DNA of 64,000 bases from Lamellibrachia satsuma (taxonomy: Eukaryota; Annelida; Polychaeta; Sabellida; Siboglinidae): assembly GCA_033239005.1 (NCBI GenBank), contig BSQZ01000005.1, forward strand, positions 5,050,001 to 5,114,000, given 5' to 3'. Positions 24,553 through 36,147 of this stretch are shown here, one piece after another (the stretch's first letter is position 1; every line of letters starts with the position of its first letter). The translations under genes were made by a program, and so were the position numbers. The notes under the pieces are model-generated. The model was not told the DNA's origin, made no database searches, and was given only the letters and a program-made list of their open reading frames with translations.

Positions 24553-25349
24553 TTTTGCGGCTTTCACCGGTGTCTCCTCATATGACACAGACCTATTGTA
24601 TTCAATCGAATCAAAGCTACGATATGACCTTCACCTGTCGTGCTTTGTGGCACAGGGTAACAAATGCACGTCACGCATTGGTGAATCGAGGATCTCGCCC
24701 CGCCCCCCTAAATATGCCACTGACACCACGCCTTAATTAGTAGGACAACCAAAGTGCAATTTTTAACCTAACCCCTTTTCTTCTGATATAGTTTTCCCTA
24801 TTTTTGATCATTAATATCTGCATGTATATAATGATATTCAGGTGGGTGTGGAATTCTCACCCTTGGGACTGCCACTCCTCGGACTGCAGACAGATCCTGC
24901 CTGTTCCATACACGTGACGGCTTGCACGTGCGATGTCCCTTGTGGTTTTGTGCGGTTCTCAAAGCTTCCCACTGCAGGCGCTCCCAGTCCCTGTCAGAAC
25001 TTAAATGTGACAGCTAGAAAAAAACAGCTCATCTTTCGGCTTTGAGGGTGCGTACGAATAGGTCACTCGATCACGCCATCACAAAGAAACCGTCTCTTGG
25101 AAAACGGTTACGAGTCACGGGGGCCGGGGGGCGTGTTGTCGAACCGGCGCTTGAAAACTGTTATGATAATTATACTTGTGACGTTGAGTTGTGGACAAGA
25201 AGTGGCTCATAGTACTCAAGAAAGGTAAACAACCACACAAAAATTAACAACACTGCGAACATGAACAGAAATTAAAACGAGAATTGCCTTTAGAAGAAGG
25301 GTTCGTTTGCAAATATGAATGTCGAAAAATACATTTTATGAAGCATTAA

Positions 25350-26643
25350 ATAACACAGCGATCGTAGGCTACAGTGATTGCGTGCAATAACATAGCGATC
25401 GTAGGCTACAGTGATTGCGTGCAATAACACAGCGATCGTAGGCTACAGTGACTGCAATAACACAGCGATCGTAGGCTACAGTGATTGCGTGCAATAACAT
25501 AGCGATCGTAGGCTACAGTGATTGCGTGCAATAACACAGCGATCGTAGGCTACAGTGACTGCAATAACACAGCGATCGTAGGCTAAAGTGATTGCGTGCA
25601 ATAACATGGCGATCGTAGGCTACAGTGATTGCGTGCAATAACACAGCGATCGTAGGCTACAGTGATTGCGTGCAATAACACATCGATCGTAGGCTACAGT
25701 GACTGCAATAACACAGCGATCGTAGGCTACAGTGATTGCGTGCAATAACACAGCGATCGTAGGCTACAGTGACTGCAATAACACAGCGATCGTAGGCTAC
25801 AGTGACTGCAATAACACAGCGATCGTAGGCTACAGTGATTGCGTGCAATAACATAGCGATCGTAGGCTACAGTGATTGCGTGCAATAACACAGCGATCGT
25901 AGGCTACAGTGACTGCAATAACACAGCGATCGTAGGCTACAGTGACTGCAATAACACAGCGATCGTAGGCTACAGTGATTGCGTGCAATAACATAGCGAT
26001 CGTAGGCTACAGTGATTGCGTGCAATAACACAGCGATCGTAGGCTACAGTGACTGCAATAACACAGCGATCGTAGGCTAAAGTGATTGCGTGCAATAACA
26101 TGGCGATCGTAGGCTACAGTGATTGCGTGCAATAACACAGCGATCGTAGGCTACAGTGATTGCGTGCAATAACACATCGATCGTAGGCTACAGTGACTGC
26201 AATAACACAGCGATCGTAGGCTACAGTGATTGCGTGCAATAACACAGCGATCGTAGGCTACAGTGACTGCAATAACACAGCGATCGTATGCAACAGTGAC
26301 TGCAATAACACAGCGATCGTAGGCTAAAGTGATTGCGTGCAATAACATAGCGATCGTAGGCTACAGTGATTGCGTGCAATAACACAGCGATCGTAGGCTA
26401 CAGTGACTGCAATAACACAGCGATCGTAGGCTAAAGTGATTGCGTGCAATAACACAGCGATCGTAGGCTACAGTGATTGCGTGCAATAACACAGCGATCG
26501 TAGGCTACAGTGATTGCATGCAATAACACAGCGGCCGTAGGCTAAAGTGATTGCGTGCAATAACACAGCGATCGTAGGCTACAGTGACTGCGTGCAATAA
26601 CACAGCGATCGTAGGCTACAGTGACTGCGTGCAATAACACAGC
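25350..26643. repeat. 37/33-bp minisatellite with 494-bp higher-order repeat
   Basis: About 36 units of ACAGCGATCGTAGGCTACAG followed by TGATTGCGTGCAATAAC (37 bp) or a shorter TGACTGCAATAAC ending (33 bp). Long and short units are mixed in a set order. Rare variants (ATGGCGATCG at 25606 and 26100, CATCGATCG at about 25681 and 26175) recur exactly 494 bases apart, so a block of about 14 units was duplicated as a whole. Each unit contains the palindrome GCGATCG/CGATCG. Minus-strand open frames are by-products. Confidence 0.95.
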
Positions 26644-26649
26644 ATGGTG

Positions 26650-28860
26650 GAGCATACTATGTACAAATATGACGCCATATTTTATGGAGTTAAAGTATAA
26701 TCGGAGTACGGTTATAGAGGTGGCACTAAGTATAAAGATGACTGGACAGAGACGGAGAGGAGAGCCCATGTTATGTTGACTCAAGAATATCAGCAGCCAC
26801 ATGGGTGAAAGAGCACCAGCCTCAAAGAAGTTGGAAGAACAGAACGATACAAGAACCGTACAACACGGAGGACGTTGATGACTTGCTACTCTGACAGGAG
26901 TTCTAGTGTAACATGTATAGGCCTAACTGGAGTGAGCCGAGCAGATAAACGACAGTGTATGCAGCCACCATCCAAAAACGTCACTTTATATAATCAGGAA
27001 CGCTGTACATTGGGTCTTTTTATATGTTATTATCATATTACAGTGTGTCGTCAACCCGACTTCACCTCCTGACCCAATTCATGTCATGTGTTTCCCTTTG
27101 AGGACGCCAATGCCACAACAACAGATCTAACAATGGCCGTAAATTGTAATCCCAGTCAGGTGTTAATAACGAACCGCCAATAGCGTAGTGATTGTAGTAA
27201 CGCGAAACAGTCGTCGCTAGACCTATTCCTGGTAACAGTATAAGAAAAAAGAACGCCAACAAAAGCCTCGACGGCTTACGATGGGCGTTCTTTACTTATA
27301 CCCTGTGACCCCTTTGTACACGGATGTTTCACGAATGCTTGTCCGCTGCGTGTTCGGTACTTCAGTGTGAAAGCCGCAAATCCCCCAGGCTAAATATCGA
27401 GTCGCGTCGGTTCAGCACAGGATGTTCCGAACTGCCATCGATTAATGCCGGAGTAGTAGGCCCTTTGACGCAGTGGCGGTAATCGGCTAAGGTCATGTGC
27501 ATTGAGCCGACGCCTTTCAATATTCATGCTACGACCTGCCACGACAGGTATCGTGGCCACCTGGTTATTGTCTAGCTCGACCGTCTCTGTGGACACCCTG
27601 TGTGTTTCGCGCCGATTTAGAAGCCATTCATATCATTGGTCCAAATTGTTTGCTAATTGGTTAACTAACGCATGTTTACGGGTGTGCGTGCTAAGTTGGC
27701 ACTGTATATATTTAAGAACTTTCTCTCGCGCGCACGCACGCACGCACGCACCCACCGACGCGCACGCACACATTTTGCCTATACCACTACCTTTCTATAA
27801 TATATACATATGCCAAACACATAAGTAGGTTAAGGTGGGATGGGGCGCCCTTATGCGAGAAATTGCTACCCCCTCCATCTAGCCATAAGGCTCGGAAAAA
27901 AATGTCGAGATAGACAGGTTGAGCCGCGTATCATCACGTCCAGCTGATTATACAATACGGCTGTAACAGAAGCAAAACACGCGGTAAGCTATTCACATTA
28001 ACATTTGAGTTCATAGTTATACAAATCGTCCTTACCAAAGTAGAAATGTGTACAATAGCCACGGGGAACTGAGACAAAAGACGTAAATGCACACAATAGA
28101 CTAATGCGATTATAGTAATGGTATAAATGTATCCGTTGTGGGCGATGTATGTTGACCAAGTTGCAGTTGCAAAAAACTGTAATTCACATCAAAGGTCTAT
28201 AAATAGGATTTGCCGCGGAAACCACTAAGTTGTTTATTACGCGCTGGGTTCAACTCAGTCTAGCCTCGTAAACACCTTGAATGTGCAAAACTTGCCAGAG
28301 GGACTTCTGCTGATTTCGTCTGCACTGTTCTAATTAAAATTATAATTAAAATAATAAAGAAGGCTGTGTATAGTCAGTATGCCTTATGACTACTGTATAC
28401 AGACCGGAAATTGTTGAACGTTCATGTATATAAATTGCTATTCAAATGTATGAGAAGTATAACATCACACCATATGGTAGCACACCATATGGTAGCATGA
28501 CCCGGGTGACAGGTTAAGAAACCGTCACAAGGACAAACGGTTGATGTATCGATAGATCGGCAGAAACACTTTCAAAAGGTTTAATTCCAAAAGAATTGTG
28601 GTCGCGGCACAGTGAACCCATTGCTGTATGATTGCATGCTGAATACGTTATCTCAACAGATGTCAGATAATTACAACTGGGGCAATCTGTGTAGGCCACC
28701 TATATTAACCAGTGTTGATATTGTGGACTTTCCCCACTTGCTTATCAACCAATCAGATGTGTCGCTACAAAAAGCGTTCGGTCCGGCAAACGTCGCTCGC
28801 TTCGCAACCTCCGTTCAAGTGTGAACATTCATCTAATCTGATCTTATTGTGATGTGCAAT
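26650..28860. other. Intergenic, no recognised gene
   Basis: Nothing coding was recognised. A short ACGC tract lies at about 27729-27770 and a small direct repeat of CACACCATATGGTAG at about 28467-28497. Confidence 0.35.
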
Positions 28861-28867
28861 GATCAGT

Positions 28868-28900
28868 CTGATCTCTGTACAAAGTGTATACAGAGATCAG
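28868..28900. other. Perfect 12-bp inverted repeat (hairpin)
   Basis: CTGATCTCTGTA at 28868-28879 is the exact reverse complement of 28889-28900, with a 9-base loop. No gene is adjacent. Confidence 0.7.
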
Positions 28901-29018
28901 TTGGTGAGTGGCGCCACTGTAGGGGATGCGCTCGCTTCGATGTTTCAAATGACACATTCACGGAATATCTGTCGTTAACCAATATATTTCATATCCATAC
29001 TGTGAAATGGTACACGCA

Positions 29019-29086
29019 CGCAGGCACGTAGGCACGCACGCACGCACGCACGCAGACAGACACGCACGCATGCACCCACGCACGCA

Positions 29087-29135
<49 letters not shown>

Positions 29136-29236
29136 GTACGTACGTACGTACGTACGTATACATACGTGTGCGTACTTGCGTGTGTGCATGCGTGCGTGCG
29201 TGCGTGCGTGTGTGCGGACGTGTGTGTGTGTGTGAA
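29019..29236. repeat. Self-complementary microsatellite (CGCA/CA ... GTAC ... TGCG/TG)
   Basis: The left half is CACGCACGCACG and CACACA; a centre of (CGTA)n follows, then GTGTGCATGCGTGCG and TGTGTG. The two halves are complementary, so the tract can fold on itself. Confidence 0.9.
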
Positions 29237-29334
29237 TGCAACTCGTGTAGGTCCTCTATCAGCAAAACGTAGTTTATCTGATTTAATTACACAATTACTG
29301 TCCGCGGTGTCCAGTTAAGGAAGGAGTTAATGCA

Positions 29335-29970
29335 TACATATTCCACTGGTCATACGCATGTCACGTAGGTTACATATCCCACTGGTCATACGCGGGTGAT
29401 GTAGGTTACACATCCCACTGGTCATACGCATGTGATGTAGGTTACATATCCCACTGGTCATACGCATGTGATATAGGTTACATATCCCACTAGTCATACG
29501 CGGGTGATGTAGGTTACATATCCCACTGGTCATACGCATGTGATGTAGGTTACATATCCCACTGGTCATACGCGGGTGATGTAGGTTACACATCCCACTG
29601 GTCATACGCATGTGATGTAGGTTACATATCCCACTGGTCATACGCATGTGATATAGGTTACATATCCCACTAGTCATACGCGGGTGATGTAGGTTACATA
29701 TCCCACTGGTCATACGCATGTGATGTAGGTTACATATCCCACTGGTCATACGCGGGTGATATAGGTTACATATCCCACTGGTCAAACGCGGGTGATGTAG
29801 GTGACATATCCAACTGGTCATACGCGGGAGATGTAGGCTACATATCCCACTGGTCATACGCGGATGATGTAGGTTACATATTCCACTGGTCGTACGCGGG
29901 TGATGTAACTTACATATCCCACTGGTCATACGCGGGTGATGTAGGTTACATACCCCACTGGTCATACGCG
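29335..29970. repeat. 36-bp minisatellite with 180-bp higher-order repeat
   Basis: About 17-18 units of CATATCCCACTGGTCATACG plus CGGGTGATGTAGGTTA. Units differ at CGGG/CATG and at ATGTAGG/ATATAGG. The pattern of variants repeats every five units (compare 29408 and 29588), giving a 180-bp higher-order period. As 36 is a multiple of three, one minus-strand frame stays open for 212 codons (12-residue repeat M-T-S-G-I-C-N-L-H-H-P-R); this follows from the repeat and is not evidence of a gene. Confidence 0.95.
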
Positions 29971-30059
29971 GGCGTTACAATAATAGGATTATGTGAAAGC
30001 TCTCCGTGTATGTTACTTGATCACGACAACTTATCATTTGCCTTCCCGGATGCACATTG

Positions 30060-31110
30060 CTCCTTAAACCAGCTCAGGGACTGTCTCCACGGTATGTTCT
30101 ACTGGGTGACTGGCAAGAAATTAAAGTTAAATGCAGATAAAACAATTTCTTATTATTGGTACACAGAGCCAGTGTGGTAAACCTGTTTGTTCCCAACACT
30201 TATGCTGAGCCAGAATTTCACAGAATTTAGGAGTCACCTTTGATAATACTACACATTTTAGACAGCATATTTCACAAACTTGTCGTTGCTGATTTTATCA
30301 CATTCGCGACCTTCGTCGCATTCACCGGTATATATATATATATATAATATGTCTTTTGCTATCGCCAAAACTATTGCAACTGCTCTTGCTAGCAGTAGAC
30401 TTGACTACTGCAATTATCTTTATCACCCATATTGCTTTCAAGGACGTATTGCTTTCAAGGACATATTGCTTTCAATGACATTTTGCTTTCAAGGACATAT
30501 TGCTTTCAAGGACATTTTGCAACTTCAACGTGTAAAAAATTGTTTGGCAAGAGTAGTTACCCGGTCTCCTCGTTTTTCTCACTCAATACCACTTCTTAAA
30601 TCATACAATACAATACAATAAAGAAGATTTCTATAGCGCCAAAATCCTCAGAAAACCGAGCTCAGCAGCGCGCCAATACCAAAGTGCAAATCGTAATCCA
30701 ATTTCAATTCCGAATCGTCAACAGTGATGGTAGTGTGCTGAGAAGCTAAGGAGGATAGGCCAGGTCAAATATGTAGGTTTTTAGGTGACGCCGAAATGTT
30801 GATAATTTTCACATGATTTAACACTGACAGGTAATGAGTTCCACAGCGTAGGTGCAGCAATTAAGAACATTTTAGTTCCAATGTTCATTGCACTGGCTCC
30901 CTGTCTGATATCGCATTATTTTAAAGATCTGCACAATTACCTATCAAGCACGTTTATCCAAACAACCAGCATATTTACAGCCTAGAGAGCTTCAGCTTCA
31001 CTCCCACTTAGTGTTAAGTTTGTGCGAAATATACCAAAATATAACGTTTCGCGGTAAACTAAAATCCCACCTGTTTAAGCTTGCTTATCCCCCATAGCTC
31101 CACAGGGTAC
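30060..31110 (+). mobile_element. L2/CR1-like LINE fragment, interrupted
   Basis: The plus strand reads, with frame breaks, through the end of a CR1/L2 reverse transcriptase: KLKLNADKT, LGVTFDNTTHFRQHISQT, AKTIATALASSRLDYCNYL, LQRVKNCLARVVTRSPRFSH, PLLKS, and after a gap LHWLPV and the terminal helix. A TA tract (30330-30346) and six units of ATTGCTTTCAAGGACAT (about 30431-30519) have expanded in it. Between PLLKS (30601) and LHWLPV (30889) a second LINE end has inserted. Confidence 0.8.
30602..30888 (-). mobile_element. 5'-truncated LINE inserted in the 30-kb LINE
   Basis: Read on the minus strand, this 287-bp block encodes the last part of a CR1/L2 reverse transcriptase (MFLIAAPTLWNSLPVSV, then a LKTYIFDLAYPP-like end), a GGCGCTATAGAAAT 3' UTR motif, and a (TTGTA)n tail at 30602-30620. 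It interrupts the other LINE exactly between two adjacent conserved blocks. A TCA at each edge may be the target duplication. Confidence 0.75.
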
Positions 31111-31256
31111 AATCCAACTGTTTGCAACTAGAACTGCCTATTGTTATTATTATTATTATATTTTATGCGTACGACGTAAATGTGCCGCATTTTTGCTTTA
31201 AATAATTATTTTTTAGTCATTGTTTGTTATGAATTACATACTTTAATCTTTGTATT

Positions 31257-32190
31257 AATATAGTAGAAAAACAAGGAGAAAGAGATCGGAGGGACAGATA
31301 GAAACGAGACGGAGAAAGAGACCGGAGAGACAGACAGAAACGAGACGGAGAAAGAGACCGAAGAGACAGACAGAAACGAGACGGAGAAAGAGACCGAAGA
31401 GACAGACAGAAACGAGACGGAGAAAGAGACCGAAGAGACAGACAGAAACGAGACGGAGAAAGAGACCGAAGAGACAGACAGAAATGAGACGGAGAAAGAG
31501 ATCGGACAGACAGATAGAAACGAGATGGAGAAAGAGACCGGAGAGACAGACAGAAACGAGATGGAGAAAGAGACCAGAGAGACAGACAGAAACGAGATGG
31601 AGAAAGAGACTGGAAAGACAGACAGAAACGAGACGGAGAAAGAGACCGGAGAGACAGACAGAAACGAGACGGAGAAAGAGACCGGAGAGACAGACAGAAA
31701 CGAGATGGAGAAAGAGACCAGAGAGACAGACAGAAACGAGACGGAGAAAGAGACCGGAGAGACAGACAGAAAAGAGACGGAGAAAGAGACCGGACAGACA
31801 GACAGAAACGAGATGGAGAAAGAGACCGGAGAGACAGACAGAAAAGAGATGGAGAAAGAGACCGGAGAGACAGACAGAAATGAGACGGAGAAAGAGACTG
31901 GAGAGACAGACAGAAACGAGACGGAGAAAGAGACTGGAGACACAGATAGAAACGAGACGGAGAAAGACACTGGAAAGACAGACAGAAACGAGACGGAGAA
32001 AGAGACCGGAGACACAGACAGAAACGAGACGGAGAAAGAGACCGGAGAGAAAGACAGAAACGAGACGGAGAAAGAGACCGGAGACACAGACAGAAACGAG
32101 ACGGAGAAAGAGACCGAAGAGACACACAGAAAAGAGACGGAGAAAGAGACCGAAGAGACAGACAGAAACGAGATGGAATACAGGAAAAGG
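31257..32190. repeat. 36-bp purine-rich minisatellite, about 26 copies
   Basis: Units are GAGACGGAGAAAGAGACCGG followed by AGAGACAGACAGAAAC. The plus strand is over 80 percent purine for 930 bases. Being a multiple of three with no stop on either strand, the unit leaves five frames open for 226-339 codons, which is why several long but meaningless proteins appear here. Confidence 0.95.
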
Positions 32191-32679
32191 TTTTGTGTTG
32201 AATGAATGATGACGCGCGATAGAACGCTGTCGACACTCACAGGGAAAGATGGCCACTTATATCCATAAATGATAAGAAACGAATTTTATTGCTTGCTGAC
32301 GAAGATACAGTGTTGTCATTTATCTGCCTCGGGCTTGTCAAACGTCAAAGATTTTGAAACACCAATGGCGTTACAATGGATTATAAGAACTACAATATTT
32401 CGTGTAAGTATTTATTAATTGAATATTTCGGTGCGCCTAAAGCCAGTGTTTCCCCTACACGATATGTAAGAATTGTAGGCTATGTGTTAAATTCAAAGGC
32501 TTATTGAGAGGAGAATATTCTCGGATCCCTGTAAGATATCAGTAGTTTTGGTTGGATCTCTTCCGATTCATTTCTACTTTGTAACACTGGTAGACGGATA
32601 ACTCTATGTTACGTACCAGTCTCAAGTAGTTATACTCCAAACAGCCCAATCTTCAGCTAACACAGGAGTTTGGACCAAC

Positions 32680-32820
32680 GGCTTTTAGTGTCTCTTCCGA
32701 TAGACACGGGCAAAGTGGGGTGAACGAAATTGCCCAAGCTTCGAAACGGCGGAGGTGGAATCGAATCACCGTCCTCTCGATCGACAGGCGGGTGCTCTAA
32801 TCATTAGACCACCGCTCTCC
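32680..32820 (-). mobile_element. tRNA-derived SINE (head and body)
   Basis: On the minus strand, a pol III A box (TGGTCTAATGATTAGAGCACC, at 32791-32811) and B box (GTGATTCGATTCC, at 32757-32769) are correctly spaced, followed by GGAAGAGACACTAAAAGCCG, a body motif common in invertebrate SINEs. The anticodon stem does not pair well, so it is not a functional tRNA gene. Confidence 0.7.
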
Positions 32821-35049
32821 ACCACCGGTAAGAAACACTCGACCATGTTCTCGAACGTCAGGTTACATACCATTTTAAATTCGGTTTCCACCCATTAAGA
32901 ATCCTAAGTAAAATGTGGATAGCGTGTTACATATGATTTCTATAGCACTTGTGTATCGATGACGTGAGTAGAATTGACGTGTTTCTGTGCTGTTTCATGC
33001 TGTATTTGGCCACATGTGAGAGTCAGGAGGAGCGAGTAAGTGAGAGCGTGTGCTGTATCATTTGAGCTATCAAGTAATGCCAATGAACAGTCACTGACCG
33101 TTCTGGGATCTACACAGTGGTTATAACGTCGGACAAATCACAATTTCAAAACCAGTCACCGGGCTAGGTCGACATTAACTGCTATCGGGTGTGGGAGTGT
33201 TTATATATGAGGTATGCAATTTTTACGAGTTGCACAAACACGGTAAGTTAATCGATGTTTAATGGCAGTGAAAGTGTAAGAGAAATTGCAAAAAAAATCT
33301 GCCATGGCGCCAAAGAAGCGCTGTAATGACCACCGTCGACAAAACTCACGTTGGTCTCACCCCGTCTGACTAAGTGCAACTGGGGACGTCACCTGCTGGA
33401 TTCCATACGAATAGGTTGCGAAGAATACGTTTATAAATAGCGTTTCGCATATACGACATTTGTGTGCTATTGCGTTTGATGTGAATGCATTCTTAATATT
33501 TACTTATTCTTTTGTCGAACGTTTTATGATTGTCATAGAGTAAATTAATTTTACCCCAATGCGTCGATGTCATTGTGCCCACAGGTGGCGCCACACGCAT
33601 CAATACACAACTGTTCAGTTAGTCTCGCTAATCCGACTCTCGCTTGCCTTCGTGAACTCGCCGAGAAAGTCTGGCCCCGAGGTCGTGGTCTCGTTGTTAC
33701 CCACTGTCACCACTCCATTTTCTGTAGGGGTTCCCGTGAAGCGCCAGCAGCCAACCAGCGTCACTACCGAGATTCTACTGTCTGATTTAACTTTTCAGTC
33801 TGACAGTTGTGTCAATATAATCAAAGTTTAAAGTTAATTCGAATTGCATCGTATAAATTTATACAAGTTCACTCTTGTTTTATGAGAATCTGGGCGCACA
33901 CATAATTTTCGCCACAATGAAAAATACACTCTGCATCCAGGCGATTATATGTGCGACAAACGGTGGTACCACAGCACGGAGCCTGGATAATTGAGGCTAC
34001 TGGTCAGTCGCATTCAGTTGATTCTGTTTGTATTAGGCAGTGTGAGGTCCGGTCTTGTGCATATAGACGGTATTTTTTATTCACTCCCTGGAAATTGTTT
34101 TCAAGGGAAGAAACGCCATAAATCTATTCTTTGTTAACCTCTGAAAGAGCAAATAGCCATTGCCACGTGGTTATACCGGTAAAGTGCGTTTTATGGAAAA
34201 CCTTGTTATCTTATTCCATTGAAATTGCCTTTCAGTGCCTCATACCCTGTATTTTTTCTAATACGTCCTGACAAAAACATCTTTATAAACTAATAAGGCT
34301 AATAAGGATTGGTGGGGGGGTGGTGGTAGGACAGGGGGTGAAAGGGCTGAGGGGCAATACTCCACTTTGTATGTTAAGAAATGCCCTGGCGACAGATGCT
34401 TGATTTTCTTCCCAATCACTAAAATCGTGTCCGATCATCAACAAATCAATGCCTCGTCCTGTTTTCACATTTCAGCATTTTAAAAATAAAAATAAGGGTT
34501 ATAAAAGAATGATTGTAAAAGCAATATTAGAGACAATAACAAGATTATTGTTTTTGGCGGATGAAGTAGACTAGAAAAGAAAGCTGTGAAAGTAGAAAAC
34601 ACAACATCAACACCAACACCAACATCAACATCAACACCAACATCAACATCAACACCAACACCAACACCAACATCAACATCAACATCAACACCAAACATGG
34701 AACACATACAACCAACTTAAAGTTGTCACGATGTCACACACGTGATACTCCTGTTTAAATGTTACAATAGATGCTCATTATCAACATCTTTCCTCTTACT
34801 GCCAACAGCATTATTCATGGCCATGTACTCAAACTATGTGTAGGTCATGGAAAAACAGAAAATGTATTTTCTAATCAGAAAGCAAAAGTCGTTGCTGTCA
34901 CAGCGTTACATCATACATGTGACACCGACAAAGAACTAAGGGAGAAAATATAAATACATGACACTCAGTCATGTCCGAGTTCAGAAACATATATTCAAGG
35001 CACAAATAACACGAAGAAGGGTCAATGTAAAGTTAAAATGTCCAGTTTG
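32821..35049. other. Intergenic, no recognised gene
   Basis: No coding exon was recognised. A plus-strand open frame at 33559-33831 has no family resemblance and no supporting splice sites. Confidence 0.35.
34600..34694. repeat. CAACAT/CAACAC hexanucleotide repeat
   Basis: About fifteen units of CAACAY. A minus-strand frame of Val, Asp and Gly across it is a by-product. Confidence 0.9.
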
Positions 35050-35192
35050 TTAAGGTCCAGGGGGTATGTCGTTCACCTCGGGCAAATTGTAAATTCCGTC
35101 CTCTGACTGCTCCAGAAACCGCACTTTGTAGTCATTCTCCTCTCTTGATAGTATCTGAAGACATTTCGAAGAAACTTGCATGGTAATTGTCA
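35050..35192 (-). CDS. Candidate 3'-terminal coding exon, gene unknown
   Basis: On the minus strand a strong 3' splice site (CCTGTCTCTTCAG) is followed, two bases into a codon, by 46 codons with an ordinary mixed composition, ending at TAA: a first half with VSSKCLQILSREENDYKVRFLEQ and a second half with EDGIYNLPEVNDIPPGP. The composition is unlike the low-complexity frames around it. The KVRFLEQ...YxxPEVxDI layout is reminiscent of the last exon of some transposase-associated proteins, but no family can be named with confidence. No upstream exon was identified, and no AATAAA was seen just downstream, so it may be a gene fragment. Confidence 0.4.
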
Positions 35193-36147
35193 CTGAAGAG
35201 ACAGGAAATTACTTCAGTCGTTACGGCTAACCTTCGTAAATAGCAATATCAATTACGCTAAGTGAAAATGCGAGATGCACTATTCACATCATGCAAAAAG
35301 CAAATTTGCTGACACAATTTTATTTTAACAAATAAGAGTTACTGAAGTATACATAGGTCTACTATAGGCCTAATCATGTATTAAACTTGGCACTGTGACA
35401 CTGCACATATTTATGAGTACTAGTTCACATCCAGTTGGGAATTTCCATAATATACGTCATCAATCTATGTCTAAATTTAGTTTATTATGGAAACTTCAGA
35501 ATTTGAATTTGAAAAACTGCCGTCCCGTATATTATTATGTACGACTTAGTTGAAAAAGGTTAATTAAAAAAAATAGTATCCCAGCTACTTTGCTCTGAGT
35601 AAGTTGACATTTGTAAAATATGTTTATGCTACTGTAGTTTTGTGGTTGTGACTGAATATGAAAATTGTCCGAAGAGGCGTCGGGAACGTGGTATTTTTAC
35701 AGCCGCACGGTGATGTAACAACACAGAAAACAACAGTCCGTCTTTAAACACACCTTTATTTACATCACACCAGCAACAAGAAAGTAAGTCAAATGTCAAC
35801 TACTTTATGATTTTGATGACATGAAGCTACCAAGACAGTAGGTGATGGCGGGACATTTTCAGGCCGCCATTTTCAGACATTGTTTTCACTTTCAGGCAAG
35901 TTTTTTGAAAACGTAGAAACCGCATGTGTCCAACTGTGATACTACTGATTCTTTGGAATATATCTGATGGATTTATGAAATAGTTATCCATCTAGAAGTG
36001 GCCTAAGAAATCTGCAAGATCGAAAATGTGGTCTACCCCCATAGTCCCCAATTCTAACTACCCAGATACAGACTGATGCCATAATACAGTGACTGTCACA
36101 CGCGCCACGTTTACTCATAAAAAAGAATGCTTACGAAACATTCGAAT

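Noticed and set aside
25350..26643. CRISPR-like array of regularly spaced repeats
   Set aside because: The units are contiguous with no unique spacers, and the genome is animal. It is a minisatellite.
31217..32256. Long open frames (226-339 codons) in five frames
   Set aside because: All come from one 36-bp repeat without stop codons; no unique protein sequence or splice context.
32745..32820. tRNA gene on the minus strand
   Set aside because: A and B boxes are present, but the anticodon stem does not pair and the sequence runs on into a SINE body.
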